Assembly (NCBI RefSeq): GCF_020080835.1
Contig: NC_058166.1
Span: 1,674,001-1,738,000 of the forward strand
Direction of reading: 5' to 3'
DNA: 64,000 nt
Source of the DNA: Cotesia glomerata
Lineage: Eukaryota > Arthropoda > Insecta > Hymenoptera > Braconidae
Positions within the stretch are counted from its first letter, which is position 1. Every line of letters begins with the position of its first letter. The position numbers were made by a program, and so were the translations under genes. The notes beneath the pieces are model-generated. The model did no database searches, was not told the origin of the DNA, and saw only the letters and a list, made by a program, of their open reading frames with translations. This document shows positions 44,761 through 57,516 of this stretch, piece after piece.

Positions 44761-45344
44761 AATCAATATTATAATAAAATTGGCATTGTAAACAATGCAA
44801 TTTATTTGTTCTATATTTGATGTAATAGTCACTCAAAATAATGTAAACTGATACAAAGTTCGGGTTATCTAGTTCAAGTTAAGTAAATTCGATCAAATTA
44901 ATTAATGACGGACACGAAAATTCGATATTCAAATAATTCATAAAACACAATTTTATATTTTGCAAAAAATCCAGCTTTGGATATAAATTATTTATAACTA
45001 ATGTATTACTTTATCACCAAAATAGTGATCGTAAAAATACGAATTAAGAAATTATATTGAAGATAACTATACTCAAATATAATTTTTGTGAGTAATTTGT
45101 TGATTAAAAATCTTTATTATCTAGAAAATTGGCGAATCACACATAAATAAAACACAAGAATCTCCAGACGAAAAAAATTCGATTAAAAAAAAATTATCAC
45201 CGAAACCTGTTTCAACTGTAATTTCTATAAAAAAATTTATGCTCACCTGTAATAAACTTTTTTATAATTTAAATATAAAATTAATATAATTATCTTGCAG
45301 ATCAAGCAAAAATATACTGATATAATTTTTATAAAAAGACAAAC

Positions 45345-45410
45345 TTCGTAAGACACATAAATATTTTTTTGGTCAGAACATTCGCCACCTATCAGAATTT
45401 TCTAGAACTA
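45345..45410 (+). repeat. Module E3 (internally deleted)
   Basis: Core TCGCCACCTATCAG at 45382-45395 is kept, but about 50 bp including the CTTGCAG half-site are missing, so this copy has only half of the bipartite signature. Confidence 0.7.
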
Positions 45411-45583
45411 AAAATAATTAAATTTAGATGAAGTCTTGATTAAATTATTCAATGATTGAATTTTAATTACGATATTGAAGTATTTAAAAAAAATAAGAAA
45501 GACCAAAATTTTTCTAAAAATTAATTCTGATGTGTTATAAAATTTTATTGGATAGTCATTCTATAAGTTCAAGACAATTATTA

Positions 45584-45696
45584 ACTCTGTAAGAAAAATT
45601 TTTCATTGATTGGAAGTTAAAAAATCTGAGTTAAGTGTCTTGCAGCGAGAATTTTAGAAGATCATGCGCCACCTGTTGGTGATTTTTGGTACTAAA
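45584..45696 (+). repeat. Module C5
   Basis: Core GCGCCACCTGTTGG at 45666-45679; left half CTTGCAGCGAGAA exact. Confidence 0.85.
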
Positions 45697-47001
45697 TTCA
45701 AAATTAAAGTTAATACTTAGAAACTTGTTGAATATTACAAAGAAAGAATAAAATTGAATTAGTAGCTTAAGAACTCTTAGTAAATTAATAATTGATAAAT
45801 TAATTTAAGTAATAAAAATTCAAAAAAATAGTTCCTCAATATTTCTGTTAGATTTTTTACTGTCTAAAAATTTAAAGAAATTTATCAATGAGCATCAAAG
45901 TGGTAAAAATTTTACTGGTAATAACTACCAATAAAAATAGTGATCAATTGTTTAATAATAAAAATAAATTATAGTATATCTATATGAGATTTATGACTGA
46001 TAAGTTTTCGTAAAATGGTTACTGCAGGTTGCTAATTTTTTTTTGTTAAATCATTTACAAGTCGATTTTGTTTCATCAATTTTTTTTCCATTTTCTATTA
46101 TTCATTTACAAAACGGAAATAGAAAGAAATAGCCTAAAAGGCGAATTTTCGACGAAAAAAAAACATTATTGCTAAAAACGATTAATCCTAGTCGTAGGAA
46201 CGCAAATCGTACAAATTATAGATTCATACCATGAAAATCAATTAAATAAATTTTAGATTCCTAAAAAAATGGCAAAGTATCAATTATCCTGTTGCCGGCT
46301 AACATAGCTGTAAGCATTGTAAGTCATCTTTCTACCTTCGTCGATGAGTTACAAAATCGTTTGCACGATAGAAGGGTAAAAAAATAATTTATTCAAAAAA
46401 ATTTTAACAACTAAATTTCTTACGATTAGATGCATCAATTTTTTTGTAAGTTACACGTAAGATATTTGAATTTAAATTTTGAATTTTGCTAATTAGTTTT
46501 TATAGCAATTAGCTCTTAATATCTGACCAAATTCTAAACACGTCAGTAACATTTAACCAAATGGTTAATTAAAACCATGATAAAAAAACCAAAAGTATAA
46601 AGTTTATTCGAAAGTATTAAAATCATAGAGAATGTATTTTTGATTGACAATGTATACATTTTAACAATAAACTGCGAAATATGAACAACAGTTGAAATTC
46701 AAGACGACCAAATATACTGAGAGGACATCACTGCGAGGAGACAAATGGTTTTTTATATTCTTATTCTACTCCTTATATTTTTATACTACTCAAGACGTCT
46801 TTCTCAAGACTGCTCGCAAGAAAACTTAAAAATTTTTCCAGTCTCTTAAGACTAACGTCAAGTAAGTTGGTAAATTTTAAAATACTAAAATCACCAATTA
46901 TTTGTCGAATAAAAAAATTATACGAATTATCTAATTAATTTTGAAGACAAAATTATATTTTAAACTCGAATAATAAATCAAAAATTACAGAAATGGTAAA
47001 T

Positions 47002-47116
47002 TTTGTAAGACACATTAATTTTTTCTCGGTCGGAGGTTATATAAGTATAACTCAAGTCTCTTGCGGCAGAAATTTCTGACGACCCTGCGCCACCTATTGA
47101 AAATTTTTAGTACTAT
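47002..47116 (+). repeat. Module A10
   Basis: Core GCGCCACCTATTGA at 47087-47100; left half CTTGCGGCAGAAA is altered. Confidence 0.8.
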
Positions 47117-47514
47117 ATTTTTAAAGTTAAATATAATGCTTTAGAATTTTAAATGTTTGACGATTTAGAGATTAGATATAATTTAGCAGGAGAAATTTTG
47201 ATTTAATTTAATATTTATTACCATGTAGAATTTCTAATTATTTAAAAAAAAAAATACATTTAAGCGTTCATATTTCTTTATGCTTGAAAATTTTAATTTA
47301 ATATGAGGGTTATATTCACAAATAAAATTCATTTTACATATGTTAATTAAGACCAAAGAAAGGATTCAAAATTTCATCGACTTTTTTAAGTTTCGATGAA
47401 ATAATTTTTTTATTACGCTTAAATAGTTGATGTATTATAACTTCATTTTAATGATGACACTAAAATAAGATTAAATGAAATACTGAAATAATTAATACAA
47501 AAAAATAAATTATT

Positions 47515-47647
47515 CACGCTTTCTATAAAAATTTTTGAGTTGATAAATGCTAAAAATAATTACCGGGAAATGTAAGTTGTCTAGTAGATACTCTTTCTTC
47601 GACAATCACAGAGAGAACTTACCCCGATTCGACTAGAACATTGGTAA
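47515..47647 (+). other. Shared extra sequence, copy 2, ending at a splice-donor-like site
   Basis: Aligns with 44600-44760 and ends CGACTAGAACATTG followed by GTAAGTA at 47641-47647, a good donor match. A TTTTAGCAGTTACACGCAG acceptor-like stretch lies near 47938-47956. It could be an exon of a non-coding transcript of the array; evidence is weak. Confidence 0.25.
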
Positions 47648-48244
47648 GTACTTTTTTAGTCCTCACGATAGAATTTATACTAAATTCTCGCCTATCAGAA
47701 TTTAACAGGCAATACTAAGCCATGTAGGGAAAGGCAAGAAAGAGACTTTTATAGTTTTGTTCGATTAACAATACCTTCCATAGATTTAGGCTATTTTAAC
47801 CTATACTAAAACTGCGCCACCCGTTTATATTGATATTTTTACTGTTCATTGATTTAATTAACGATAATTACATGTCTTGATTTGATTTACTTGATTTATT
47901 ATTCTTATTATCATTAATAAAATTAAAAATAGGCCAATTTTAGCAGTTACACGCAGAAATTGAGAAAAAATTTATATTATAATGAAATTGTCATTGTAAA
48001 CGATGAAGTATTGACTCGAAAATTTGATCTTCAAATAATTTATAAAAAGTATTTTTAATATTTTACAATCAATCGATCTTTTATCATAAATTATTGGATT
48101 AATGTATTACTTCGTCACCAAAATAGTGATCGTAAAAATACGGATAGAACGGAATTTTTTCTTATTTTAGTCCAAAATTTATGAAAATCAAGCTTTATTA
48201 TCAAAAACTATCAATAAAAAGTGTTAATTAATCAAATAGAAGAC

Positions 48245-48360
48245 AAACTGTAAGACAGATAAATTTTTGCTTAATTGGAAGTTATAAAATCTGTGTAAAG
48301 TATCTTTCAGCGAGAATTATTGGTGACCATGCGCCACCTGTCGGAATTTTTGAATACTAA
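48245..48360 (+). repeat. Module D3, first core
   Basis: Core GCGCCACCTGTCGG at 48331-48344, exact; left half CTTTCAGCGAGAA. Confidence 0.85.
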
Positions 48361-48409
48361 ATTATAATTTTTTTTTTGCTTATAATTTTGAATTCATGAG
48401 CTTCTAACG

Positions 48410-48470
48410 AACTCTTCACTAGCGAGAATATTTAAAGACCATACGCCTCCTAGTGGCAAAACCAAGAACT
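48410..48470 (+). repeat. Module D3, second core
   Basis: CACTAGCGAGAA, then 14 nt, then ACGCCTCCTAGTGG at 48443-48456, two changes from the other second cores. Confidence 0.75.
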
Positions 48471-48939
48471 TTTTTTCAAACTTAAAAAATCAAAATTTTT
48501 ACTATTACTAAAACATTTTCAAGAATTTCATATAAATTTATAGTTAATTATTGAATTCATATAAATTTATAGTTTATTATTGAATTATCAAAGGATTAAA
48601 GTTTGTTGATCAAATTTTGATCAAATCAAGCAATTTTAATTTTAATTCTACTTCAATTAATTCTCATTAATTAATTATAGAAATTACTTTAAATATTTTT
48701 TAAAAATTATTATCAATTCTGACATTTTAATTCTGATAGATACACAATAAAATGTGCATGTATCAAAATTTCGGCTAGAATATATATTTAAGTTTCTTAA
48801 AAATTTTCTGAACTACTAATAGAACATTTTTACAACTTTATTCTAAGACAATTTATAGTTCACCGAAGTTTAAATTATTTCGCATTAACCACATAGTCCT
48901 CAAAATTTTACTAAGTTATCTACAAAATTAAGAAAATCA

Positions 48940-49160
48940 ATCAGATAATTTAATTATTTAAAAATGCTAACAAGTTGTCAATCTAAAAGGCAGGTGATAA
49001 GATACTTAAGTAGCATTATTTTTGAACAAATTCGATATATACCCATGAAGATATTAAGCAACAAAATTTTATTACTCGTCCCATCATTCTAATAAGTTTG
49101 ACTTCTAATTGAGACAGTGTGTCGTATATTTACCTTTCACTCAGTGACGTGATAGACAAA
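48940..49160 (+). repeat. D-C linker, copy 3
   Basis: Diverged copy with GCTAACAAGTTGTCAATCTA, GTGATAAGATACTTAAGTAG and a CAGTGACGTGATAGAC end, lying between D3 and C6 as expected. Confidence 0.5.
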
Positions 49161-49766
49161 TCATGTAATAATAGTTTGTTATCAGTATATTTTTATAAAA
49201 GACTGCATATTAAAATAGTATGTTAAGTTACTAAGGAGCTTCCAAGTTTGAATCAGAGAAAAGTTGAAATCATTCACCTCAATAAATATATTTTCTAAAA
49301 CTTAAGTGAAAATATCAATCTTCTCTTAATGCCAAAAAAAACGCATGGATAAACTTGACAAATTTGCAAATTGTGCCAAAATTGACAGCTTGAATTAAAA
49401 ATTTAACAACACGTCAATATTGTGAAATAAAACCGTTTAACATTAAAGTATAGTTCTTTTATCTAAATGTGCATTAGAGTCTATGTACAGGATCAAAATG
49501 ACCCACGACATTTTTAACTTCCGTTACAAAGAAAGAAACAGTATAATTAGGAAACAGTGAAAAATTGTCTACAAAACCGATCAACTCAAAAATTATTTCA
49601 ATAATGGAGAACAAACGTAGTGAGAAATGACCACCGATATTTTTAATCGTTAACGTTCTAAACAAAAATGGAATCGTTCGAAAATTTTTTTAACATTTTA
49701 TAGTTATGACTAATAAAATTTTATTGGATTTAAGACAATAATTCTATAAACTCAAAGTAATGACTA

Positions 49767-49882
49767 ACTCTGTAGGACGAACAAATTTTTCGTTGATTGG
49801 AACTTAAAAAATCTGAGTTGAGTGTCTTGCAGCGAGAATTTTAGAAGATCATGCGCTACCTGTTGGTGATTTTTGGTACTAA
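49767..49882 (+). repeat. Module C6
   Basis: Core GCGCTACCTGTTGG at 49853-49866; left half CTTGCAGCGAGAA exact. Its flank is broken at 49928 by a 5.3-kb element. Confidence 0.85.
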
Positions 49883-50099
49883 ATTCAAAATTAAGGTTAA
49901 TACTTAGATATGACTATTTAAGGTTAACACGGAAAAAAAGACTGTCAAAATTACAGAAAAAACTGTCAAATTTACAGATTTACCGCTGTCAACCCAAAAA
50001 TGTCAATTTTACAAAGTTAAAAATGTTATTTTCACATTGTGAAAACTGTCAATCTAAAAATGTTAATTTTACAGTTTTTTAATGTAATAATGACATTAA

Positions 50100-50990
50100 A
50101 AAAATGTGAAATTCATTTAAAAAAAAAAAAAAAGTGAAATTTATGTTAAAACAATAATTGAACTTGTTAGTTATGAGTAAGAATTTCACATTTCGTGAAA
50201 TGTAAACAATAAACAAATAAATATTCTAAAAATTAAAGTTTTAACTGAAAAAATTAGGTAAAACAATTAACTCACATAAAATAATTGTTCGATTCTGCAA
50301 ACCATAGAAAGTAAAAAGCATTGAGATACATATAACTATAATAATGAATATTAGATTTATTTCTAATATTAGATTAGACATATTTACACTAACATTAATT
50401 TAATAATTGTCAAATATTGCTTGTAGTTGTTAGATAACAGGCAAAAGTTTGTCTTAAATAAACCTTACGGTTTTTTTAATTGCGTAGAATAATTATTTGA
50501 GTAAATGTAAATGAAATAATTAGTACGTGTGCGTATTTTATGATTAAAAATTCTATTTACAGTGGTATTTAGTTAATCTATTTCAACATCTAAACAAATA
50601 GTCAAATATACTTTGGTATGTAATTTTAATAATCTAGAAACGGTTGTATAAAGTTACATCAGAAAATATTTAATGTTGCTAAACATTCTGTTATCAAAAA
50701 ATTTTTTTATATTGTAAAAGAGGTCGTTGTCATTTTTTATTCAAACACAATTAATAATATTTATGTATACATATGTTAATGATTAAATTTTTATTATTTC
50801 TTAAAAATGATAGTCGAATTATCTATATTTTTAAGAGAATAAGCAAAATTTTGTGGCCAGTGTATTTATATAATAAAATGGGTTTTTATGATTAAATTTG
50901 GTATCATTGGAAAAGTCTTGACCTGGAGTTGGGCCTTTTCATGGTTTTATATCATTCTCACCAATAGTCAATTTATGATGATAAGTACTT
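50100..50990. other. AT-rich interior, nothing recognised
   Basis: No ORF above background, no repeat unit or RNA gene that I can see. Confidence 0.4.
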
Positions 50991-51821
50991 AGGGTGCATT
51001 CAAAAATGCTCTATCCCTAGATACATAATTAAGAAATGACCTTGTATCTTGTGAACTATTGACAGTTTTAAAGATATAAACTCATACTGATGTTACACTC
51101 ATTAAGACGTTTCATTTGAGTACCCACATCAATTTTTCATATATTTTGTATATTTATATATATATTATATATATGTAAATATGAAAAATATATCAAAATG
51201 CATGTAGGTACTCAAACGAAAGCTCTTGATGAGTGCAACATCGGGATGAGCTTACTCTCTTAAATCGAAATAGTGACTTTTGACTATGAAATAGTGACTA
51301 TTCACTATTTAGTAGTGAAAAGTATACCACTATTTGAATTAGTGATCTACTCTGCACTGCAAAAATAGTGAATAGTCACTGTAGTCACTATTTCGATTTA
51401 AAAGAGTACATCTTTAAAAATGTCAGTAATTAAGAATTGACCTTGTATCTTGTAGAATTATTGACATTTTTGAAAATATAAGCTCATCCCGACATTACAC
51501 TCATCGAGACCTTTCATTTGAGTACCCACATCAATTTTTCATGTATTTTATATATTTATATATATATTATTTATATGTATACATGAAAAATATATTAAAA
51601 ATACCATGTTGGTACTCAAATGAAAGCTCTTGATAAGTGTAACATCAGGATGAGTTTATATCTTCAAAAACATCAATAGTTAAGAAAGTAAAGTGCAATT
51701 TAACATAATTAAGAAACGACCTTGTATCTTGTGAATTATTGACATTTTTAAAAATATAAGCTCACCCCGACATTACACTCATTGAGACCTTTCATTTAGG
51801 TACCAACATAAATTTTTCATA

Positions 51822-51826
<5 letters not shown>
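50991..51826. repeat. Tandem self-complementary repeats
   Basis: Units of roughly 350-400 bp beginning near 51010, 51420 and 51700. Each carries ACCTTGTATCTTGTGAATTATTG, CTCATCCCGACATTACACTC and TTTCATTTGAGTACC, then a TA-rich centre, then the inverse words GGTACTCAAATGAAAGCTC and GTAACATCGGGATGAG, so every unit is a long hairpin. The third unit is split by the element at 51885 and completed at 54127-54252 and 54535-54610. Confidence 0.7.
51256..51406. mobile_element. 151-bp MITE, fold-back type
   Basis: Terminal inverted repeats TCTCTTAAATCGAAATAGTG and CACTATTTCGATTTAAAAGAG (about 23 bp), flanked by TAC on both sides; the sister unit reads uninterrupted CTTACATC. Interior repeats ATAGTGA words. 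Confidence 0.75.

Positions 51827-51884
<58 letters not shown>
51827..51884. repeat. (TA)n microsatellite
   Basis: About 29 units, target of the element that follows; TA repeats resume at 54127. Confidence 0.95.
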
Positions 51885-51887
<3 letters not shown>

Positions 51888-54126
51888 GATGCCTTTTCCG
51901 GCACTGGCGTCGACAGGGCCGGATCAGGTCACCAAAAATTGGCTTACCTGGTTCGTATATTTGGTTGGGCGCCAGGAACTCAATGTTCCACGGGTCGATC
52001 TGGCGGTGGATCTTCGTGGGCGGCGGGTCGGTGTTGAAGAGATTCAAAAATCGAATCACGGCAATCGACGAACAAAGAAATCGAAATGGGACGATAGGAT
52101 CGGTTAATCAGAGCAACAACAATTAAAAAAAATAATTGAGGCGTGCAATTCTAATCCAACAACGGTTTATTCAACAACAAATATATACTGTCGGCAATGT
52201 CGCATTAATAACAAAAATTATTTAACGCAAAAATAATTCTAACGCAAGACTAGTGCTAACGCAATGATTCGACATTTCAAAATAAACCAAATTCTAGAAA
52301 GAAATTCGAGTAACCAAAAATAAAAATTACAAAGCTCTTTCTTTCAAACAAAATAAATAAAATGTCGGTTCGCCAAAATGCTTCAACAAATTTCGAAACG
52401 AATAAATAATTCAACTCGCAAAATTTATTCAAAATTTCAAAACAAATAATTAATTCAATTCGCAGAATTTATTCGAATTGTCAAAACAAATACTTAATTC
52501 AATTCGCAAAATTTATTCAAAATTTCAAAACAAATAATTACTTCATCTCGCAAAATTTATTCAAATTGTCAAAACAAATAATTAATTCAATTCGCAAAAT
52601 TTATTCAAATTGTCAAAACAAATAATTAATTCAATTCGCAACATTTATTCAAAATTTCAAAACAAATAATTAATTCAACTCGCCAAATTTATTCAAAAAA
52701 TTTTTAAAAGGAAATAATTATTCCAATCGCAAAATTTTATTAAAAATTTCAATCGCAAAATTTTATCAAAAATTTCAATTGCCAAATTTAATAACAAAAT
52801 CTCAATCGCAAATCTTTATCAAAAATCGCAACAGCAACATTTATCTACGAAGTCTTCTTTTTTTTTTTATTAAAAAAAAATATAATAATTTCAATCGCAA
52901 AATTCAACCAATAATTTCAATCGCAAAAACCTAATAAAGATCTCAAAATTATCCAAAATAATTCAAATCATCAAATGGTTCAACAATGACAAGAAAAAAA
53001 CAAATTATGCGAAGTATTCGAATTCGTCAACTTATTTTACAAAGCACTTTACTAAGCCGCTTTGTCGGGTATTTGAAGCTCGAGGTAGGTAAACAGTACT
53101 TATAATCCCGACCAAAAATTCCACACACACAAACACGTGACTCAACGGTACCGTGCCGCAGAGTGTCGTCACTAAGCTTCAAAAATACCGCACGGAATTT
53201 CTTTAATTCCGTGAAACTCGAATTATAAACAAATTATTTTAACACGACGAAATTCGCGGTGATGACACCCTGGGGCTAATAAAGACAGCGACCAGACTTA
53301 CCCTGCAGCTACCGTAGACGTCTCGGGCGATGCTGACCAAGTAGACGAAGTTGGCGGCAAAACTGACGGAAGAGCGTCGATATCTCGGCGATGGCGTGTC
53401 CGGGGTCGTAGTGTCCAAAACAATTCAGCGAAATATTTCACAATAATGTACACAATCGTACTCACGTCAGCGACAAATTTATAAAAAAAACTCAACAGCA
53501 AAAATAATCAAAATAGAACGGCACGATGCCACAGTCACGGCGTCCAGATCAGAATTAATTGCTAATATGGCTGCCTCCTCGGCAACCCATGCTCTTCTTT
53601 TCCTTTCGGTTCGTTCCAAAAACTCGCATCCAATCAGCTCACAGCTTCTTCTAGCCGGCCGTTGTATTCCGGGATGCGTCCAGTATTCCGTTGCGATCGA
53701 TGATTGGTCGATACGTCGATTAGTGATCAGCCTCGTGTTCAGATGGCGCCTCGCATACTTGTTGTTGGTCGCTCTCCGTCGTCATTGGTCCGTTCAAATT
53801 TTCTCGTCGTTCTATCCTCGCGGCCAGATGTCACGTTGATCGTCGATGGCTCGTAGAAATTCGCGGGTCGTCTGATCGCTATAGTCTAGTCTCACTCACT
53901 CATGCATTCAACAATAGTTCACACTCATTCCGGTATTCTTTTTATTTGAATTTTTAATTTAAATTCGGCGCGTTTTCTTTTACTAATTTTACCTCGAGCT
54001 TGTCATTCTGATCGGGAGGCTGCTTGGGGCGACACAGGCGCGTCGAATCTCTGCTTCCTCAGCTTAGCCAACCTAATAATTTTAAAACTCGGAATTTAAA
54101 ATTTTAGAAAATTTTCTCATGTCACA
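51885..54126 (-). mobile_element. 2.24-kb LTR-like element (long solo LTR?)
   Basis: Starts TGTGATGCCTTTTCC and ends CTCATGTCACA (TG...CA with short inverted ends), inserted in a TA tract, so the duplication cannot be measured. GC-rich relative to the surroundings. Read on the minus strand the 53500-53900 part looks promoter-like (CCAAT-type words, a GCCATATTAG word), a CTGCAGGGTAAGT donor-like site lies near 53310, and an AATAAA lies near 52170, consistent with U3-R-U5 order. A TGGCGCCCAACC word at about 51965 resembles a primer-binding site but lies inside the element. No gag or pol frame is seen. Confidence 0.5.
52390..52760. repeat. ~45-bp tandem repeat inside the LTR-like element
   Basis: About seven variants of CAAAACAAATAATTAATTCA, then ATTCGCAAAATTTATTCAAA. 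Confidence 0.75.
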
Positions 54127-54252
54127 ATATATATATATATATATTATATATACGCGTATATAAATACATGTATTTATGAAAAATATATCAAAAATGCATG
54201 TAGGTACTCAAATAAAGGCTCTTGATGAGCCTAACATCGGGATGAACTTACA

Positions 54253-54534
54253 CACTGACAAAAAAAGTACTACTCTTGAGAAAATTTTCTTGTCACAAGA
54301 ATATATATTCTTGATAATTTTCAAGCATATATTTTCTTGTCTCAAGAATTGATCGAACTAATCGAAGAATTTATTGTTTAATTCAACACATTCGTTTGTT
54401 AATCTATCGAAATTAATGCCAACATATTATTATCATGATAGTTGGATAGATAGATATTGATATTTTTTTTGTCAAAAAACCAAAATTCATCTTAAACGAT
54501 TTTTTTTTGGATAAAAATTTCTTTTTTCTCAGTG
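54253..54534. mobile_element. MITE-like element with CACTGA ends, copy 2
   Basis: Ends CACTGACAAAAAAAG and CTTTTTTCTCAGTG; flanked by CA on both sides, the sister repeat unit reading uninterrupted CTTACATCTT. Same family ends as 23297-23784 but a different, shorter interior with AAGAATATATATTCTTG palindromes. Confidence 0.65.
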
Positions 54535-54610
54535 CATCTTTAAAAATATCAATAATTAATAAATGACTTTGTATCTTGTGAACTATTGACATTTTTAAAG
54601 ATGTAAGCTT

Positions 54611-55015
54611 TTTTTTTTCAAATTTTTTGGTTTTAATTTAATTTTTTTTTTTTTTTTTTTGTTTAACTGAGGTCTTCTTTTTTGCTTCATTTTGATTTTT
54701 TTTCTTTGAGTTCTCGGCGATGCTCAGGAACTCGTAAGAATCGTGGTTTTGCCTCGATGACGTTTTCTGGGAGGAGAATATCTTGATTTTGATGATAATG
54801 CTAAAAAAAAAAAAAAAGTTTTTATCCATATGATTTTTTGGGGATAGGGCCATCGTACCCCAGAAAAAATTTTTTTTTTAATTTTTTGCAAAATTTTGAC
54901 CGATTTATTCGAAATAGACGAAAAATAAACGAATTTGATAGTGAAAAGCTACAGAAACCGTCAAAAACCGTTAAGGGAGCCGTCGTGTCCCAGGCTCCCC
55001 TAATTAACTTTTTAC
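54611..55015. other. Homopolymer-rich interior, nothing recognised
   Basis: Long T and A runs and two GC-richer islands (GATAGGGCCATCGTACCCC and GGGAGCCGTCGTGTCCCAGG). Overlapping frames on both strands are low complexity; I call none. Confidence 0.4.
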
Positions 55016-55250
55016 ATATTATTACTGTTAATTTGACAGTTTTTATCTGTAAATTTGACATCGTATGGTTATGTTATTTTCACATATAATTTCTGTAAAT
55101 TTGACAGTTTTTCTTTGTAAATCTAACAAAATTTGGCCACGTCAATTTAACATTCCCATATCTGTCATTTCCACAGATTATTTTTTTCCGTGAATACTTA
55201 GGAATGATTATTTTCGTAAAATATTGACTATAGGTTGCTACTTTCACAAT

Positions 55251-55289
<39 letters not shown>
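55251..55289. repeat. (TA)n microsatellite
   Basis: About 18 units in the C6 flank. Confidence 0.9.
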
Positions 55290-55294
<5 letters not shown>

Positions 55295-56130
55295 TTATAT
55301 ACAATTGGTGTGATACATACGATTGAACGAAGAAAATTCTGACCATTCTATTTTATCCTCACAAATTATAATAAATGGCAAAAAAAATAAAGTTTGGTTC
55401 AGTAAATCTTTTTCATCATTTTTTTTTTTTATAAAAATTAAAAATAGTAGAAATCTAACAATTTGCATACAAAATTTTTTAAAAATTAATAGTCAATAAT
55501 TTTTCATTTTCTTAAATTCAATGAAGATAAACGGTGATTTTTCCGGTATTAGGATAAAGTAGTACCAGCGAAATATTTCACAAATAATTTCTTAAAGTAT
55601 GTAAAATTGTTATTAATTCTTCTTGAATACTATTTTCCAAGAGTCACCGACAGTGAGAAAAAACCCAAAATTAAAGAGAACAAAACATTTCTAGAAAGAA
55701 AACTCTAATAATTAATTCTCTTACGATTGCATCCTTCAATTTTTTTCTTAACTACATGTCGTATTATTCAAAATTTATTTTTTAATTTTATTTAATGATT
55801 ACTTTACATAGCAACTAGCTCTTAAAATTTGACCAAGCTTTGAGGATGCTGGTTACATTTTACAAAATGGTGAGGTAAAAGTATCACATAAAAAAAAAAC
55901 AATAAATCATTATAAATCATTAATTAAACGTGCCAGTAATTTTATCAAAAAATACGGAATCAAGATATATTCCTTGAACTTACAAAAGCTTTCTATGCGA
56001 CCAAAACGTTACAAAATTAAAAAGTCAAAATTTTTTTTTAAATTAAAAAATGATACGACTAATCTGATTAGTGATGATAAAATTATATTTGAAACCATAA
56101 AAATAAATCAAAAATTACAAAAGTCGCAAA

Positions 56131-56248
56131 ACTTTTAAGACACATTCATTTTTCTCGGTTGAATATTACATTTATTAGTATGACTTAAGTCTCTTGCAGC
56201 GAGAATTTCTGAAGACTCTGCGCCACCTATTGAAAATTTCCAGTACTA
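56131..56248 (+). repeat. Module A11
   Basis: Core GCGCCACCTATTGA at 56220-56233; the TATATAA word has decayed to TTACATTTATTAG. Confidence 0.8.
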
Positions 56249-57401
56249 AATTTTTAAAATTTAATTTAATACTTTAGAATTTTAAATGTTTGACGAATTA
56301 GGGAGTCAAAATAATTGAGCAGTGAAAATTTTAATGTAATTTAATATTCATTACTACGTAAAATAATTTCTAATTATTCTTTAAAAAATACATTTAAGAA
56401 TTTATGTTTTTTTATGCTTGACAATTTTAACTTTATATAATAGTTTTTGGTACCCAAATAAAATGCGTAGCTAAAATGTTAATGACAAAAAAAAAAGAAA
56501 ACAATAAAAATTTCATCGACTTTTGCTCAATGTTCTCTTCAAATAATTTTTTCAATCTCTCTTAAATAGTTGAAAATATTGAAAGAGAAATTTATAAAAT
56601 AATGAGTATGTAATACTCCACATTATGTGGATATTAATAAGAAAAAATTATGAGAATTTCTTACAATATTGCCGATATTAACAATAAAAAAATATTGACT
56701 TGACGATTTTAACTTTAAAAAACAATAATCAAAATTTTAATGACATCGTCTATAATGAAATACTTTTAACTTATTTAAGGCTTTTAAGTCATACATCCAA
56801 ATGGTATTCCTTCCATTTAATAATGAATTGTCGTTAAATTATTGTTATTAAATTATTTTTAAAAAACATTTTTATAAAACTATATATTATATAGATTTTC
56901 TGGGGATCTATTCAGTATCCAGCTATAAAATTAAGCTTTTATAAAATGTCTATGAGTCCAAAATACATGGCTTCATTATTAGACCATACATGTAGAATAT
57001 TTAAAAAATAAGTTTACTAAATTTTATTAATTTTACTAAATTTATTCATTAATTAGTTTTTATAGTATCTAGCTCCTTTGATTGAACGCTTAGCATGCTG
57101 GTAACATTTAAGTAAATGGTTAATTAAAACCATGATTTGAAGAATCAATAAGTCTATTCGTAAAAATCGAAATGGTGGGAAATATATCTGCGATTGAATG
57201 CGTATGCTATTTTATAATAAAATTCGGAATAAAAATAATTATTTAAATTCATTAAGCTTTACACACAACCAAAGTTACAAAATTCTAAAATTACCAATTA
57301 TTTGTAAAATAAAAAAATTATACAAATTATCTGATTAGTTTTGAAGATCAAAATATATTTTAAACTTTAATGATAAATCAAAAATTACAAAAATGGCGAA
57401 T

Positions 57402-57516
57402 TTTTTAAGACAAATTAATTTTTTCTAGGTTGGAGGTTATATAAGTATAATTCAAGTCTCTTGCAGCGAGAATTTCTGACGACTATGCGCCACCTATTGG
57501 AAATTTTCAGTACTAT
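57402..57516 (+). repeat. Module A12
   Basis: Core GCGCCACCTATTGG at 57487-57500; TATATAAGTATAA intact. Paralogue of A1. Confidence 0.85.

Larger units (their letters stand above)
43259..49927 (+). repeat. Higher-order array segment 6 (B8-E3-C5-A10-D3-C6)
   Basis: Continues the A9 cycle with B8 and E3, then a second A and D. Two stretches (44600-44760 and 47515-47647) carry an extra shared sequence that is not in the other cycles. Confidence 0.7.
49928..55192. mobile_element. 5.3-kb TIR element with sub-terminal CTGTCAAATTTACAG repeats
   Basis: Ends CACGGAAAAAAAGACTGTC and TTTTTTTCCGTG interrupt a class C flank (...AAGGTTAA | AATACTTAGG...). Words of the type CTGTCAAATTTACAG crowd both ends: at least five in 49940-50090 and five in 55020-55175, in both orientations. 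The interior has no ORF for a transposase. Most of the length comes from nested hairpin repeats, two MITE-like elements and a 2.24-kb LTR-like element. Non-autonomous; superfamily unknown. Confidence 0.6.

Noticed and set aside
53567..53839. 90-codon plus-strand frame in the 2.24-kb element
   Set aside because: Antisense to the promoter-like part of the LTR-like element; no family resemblance.
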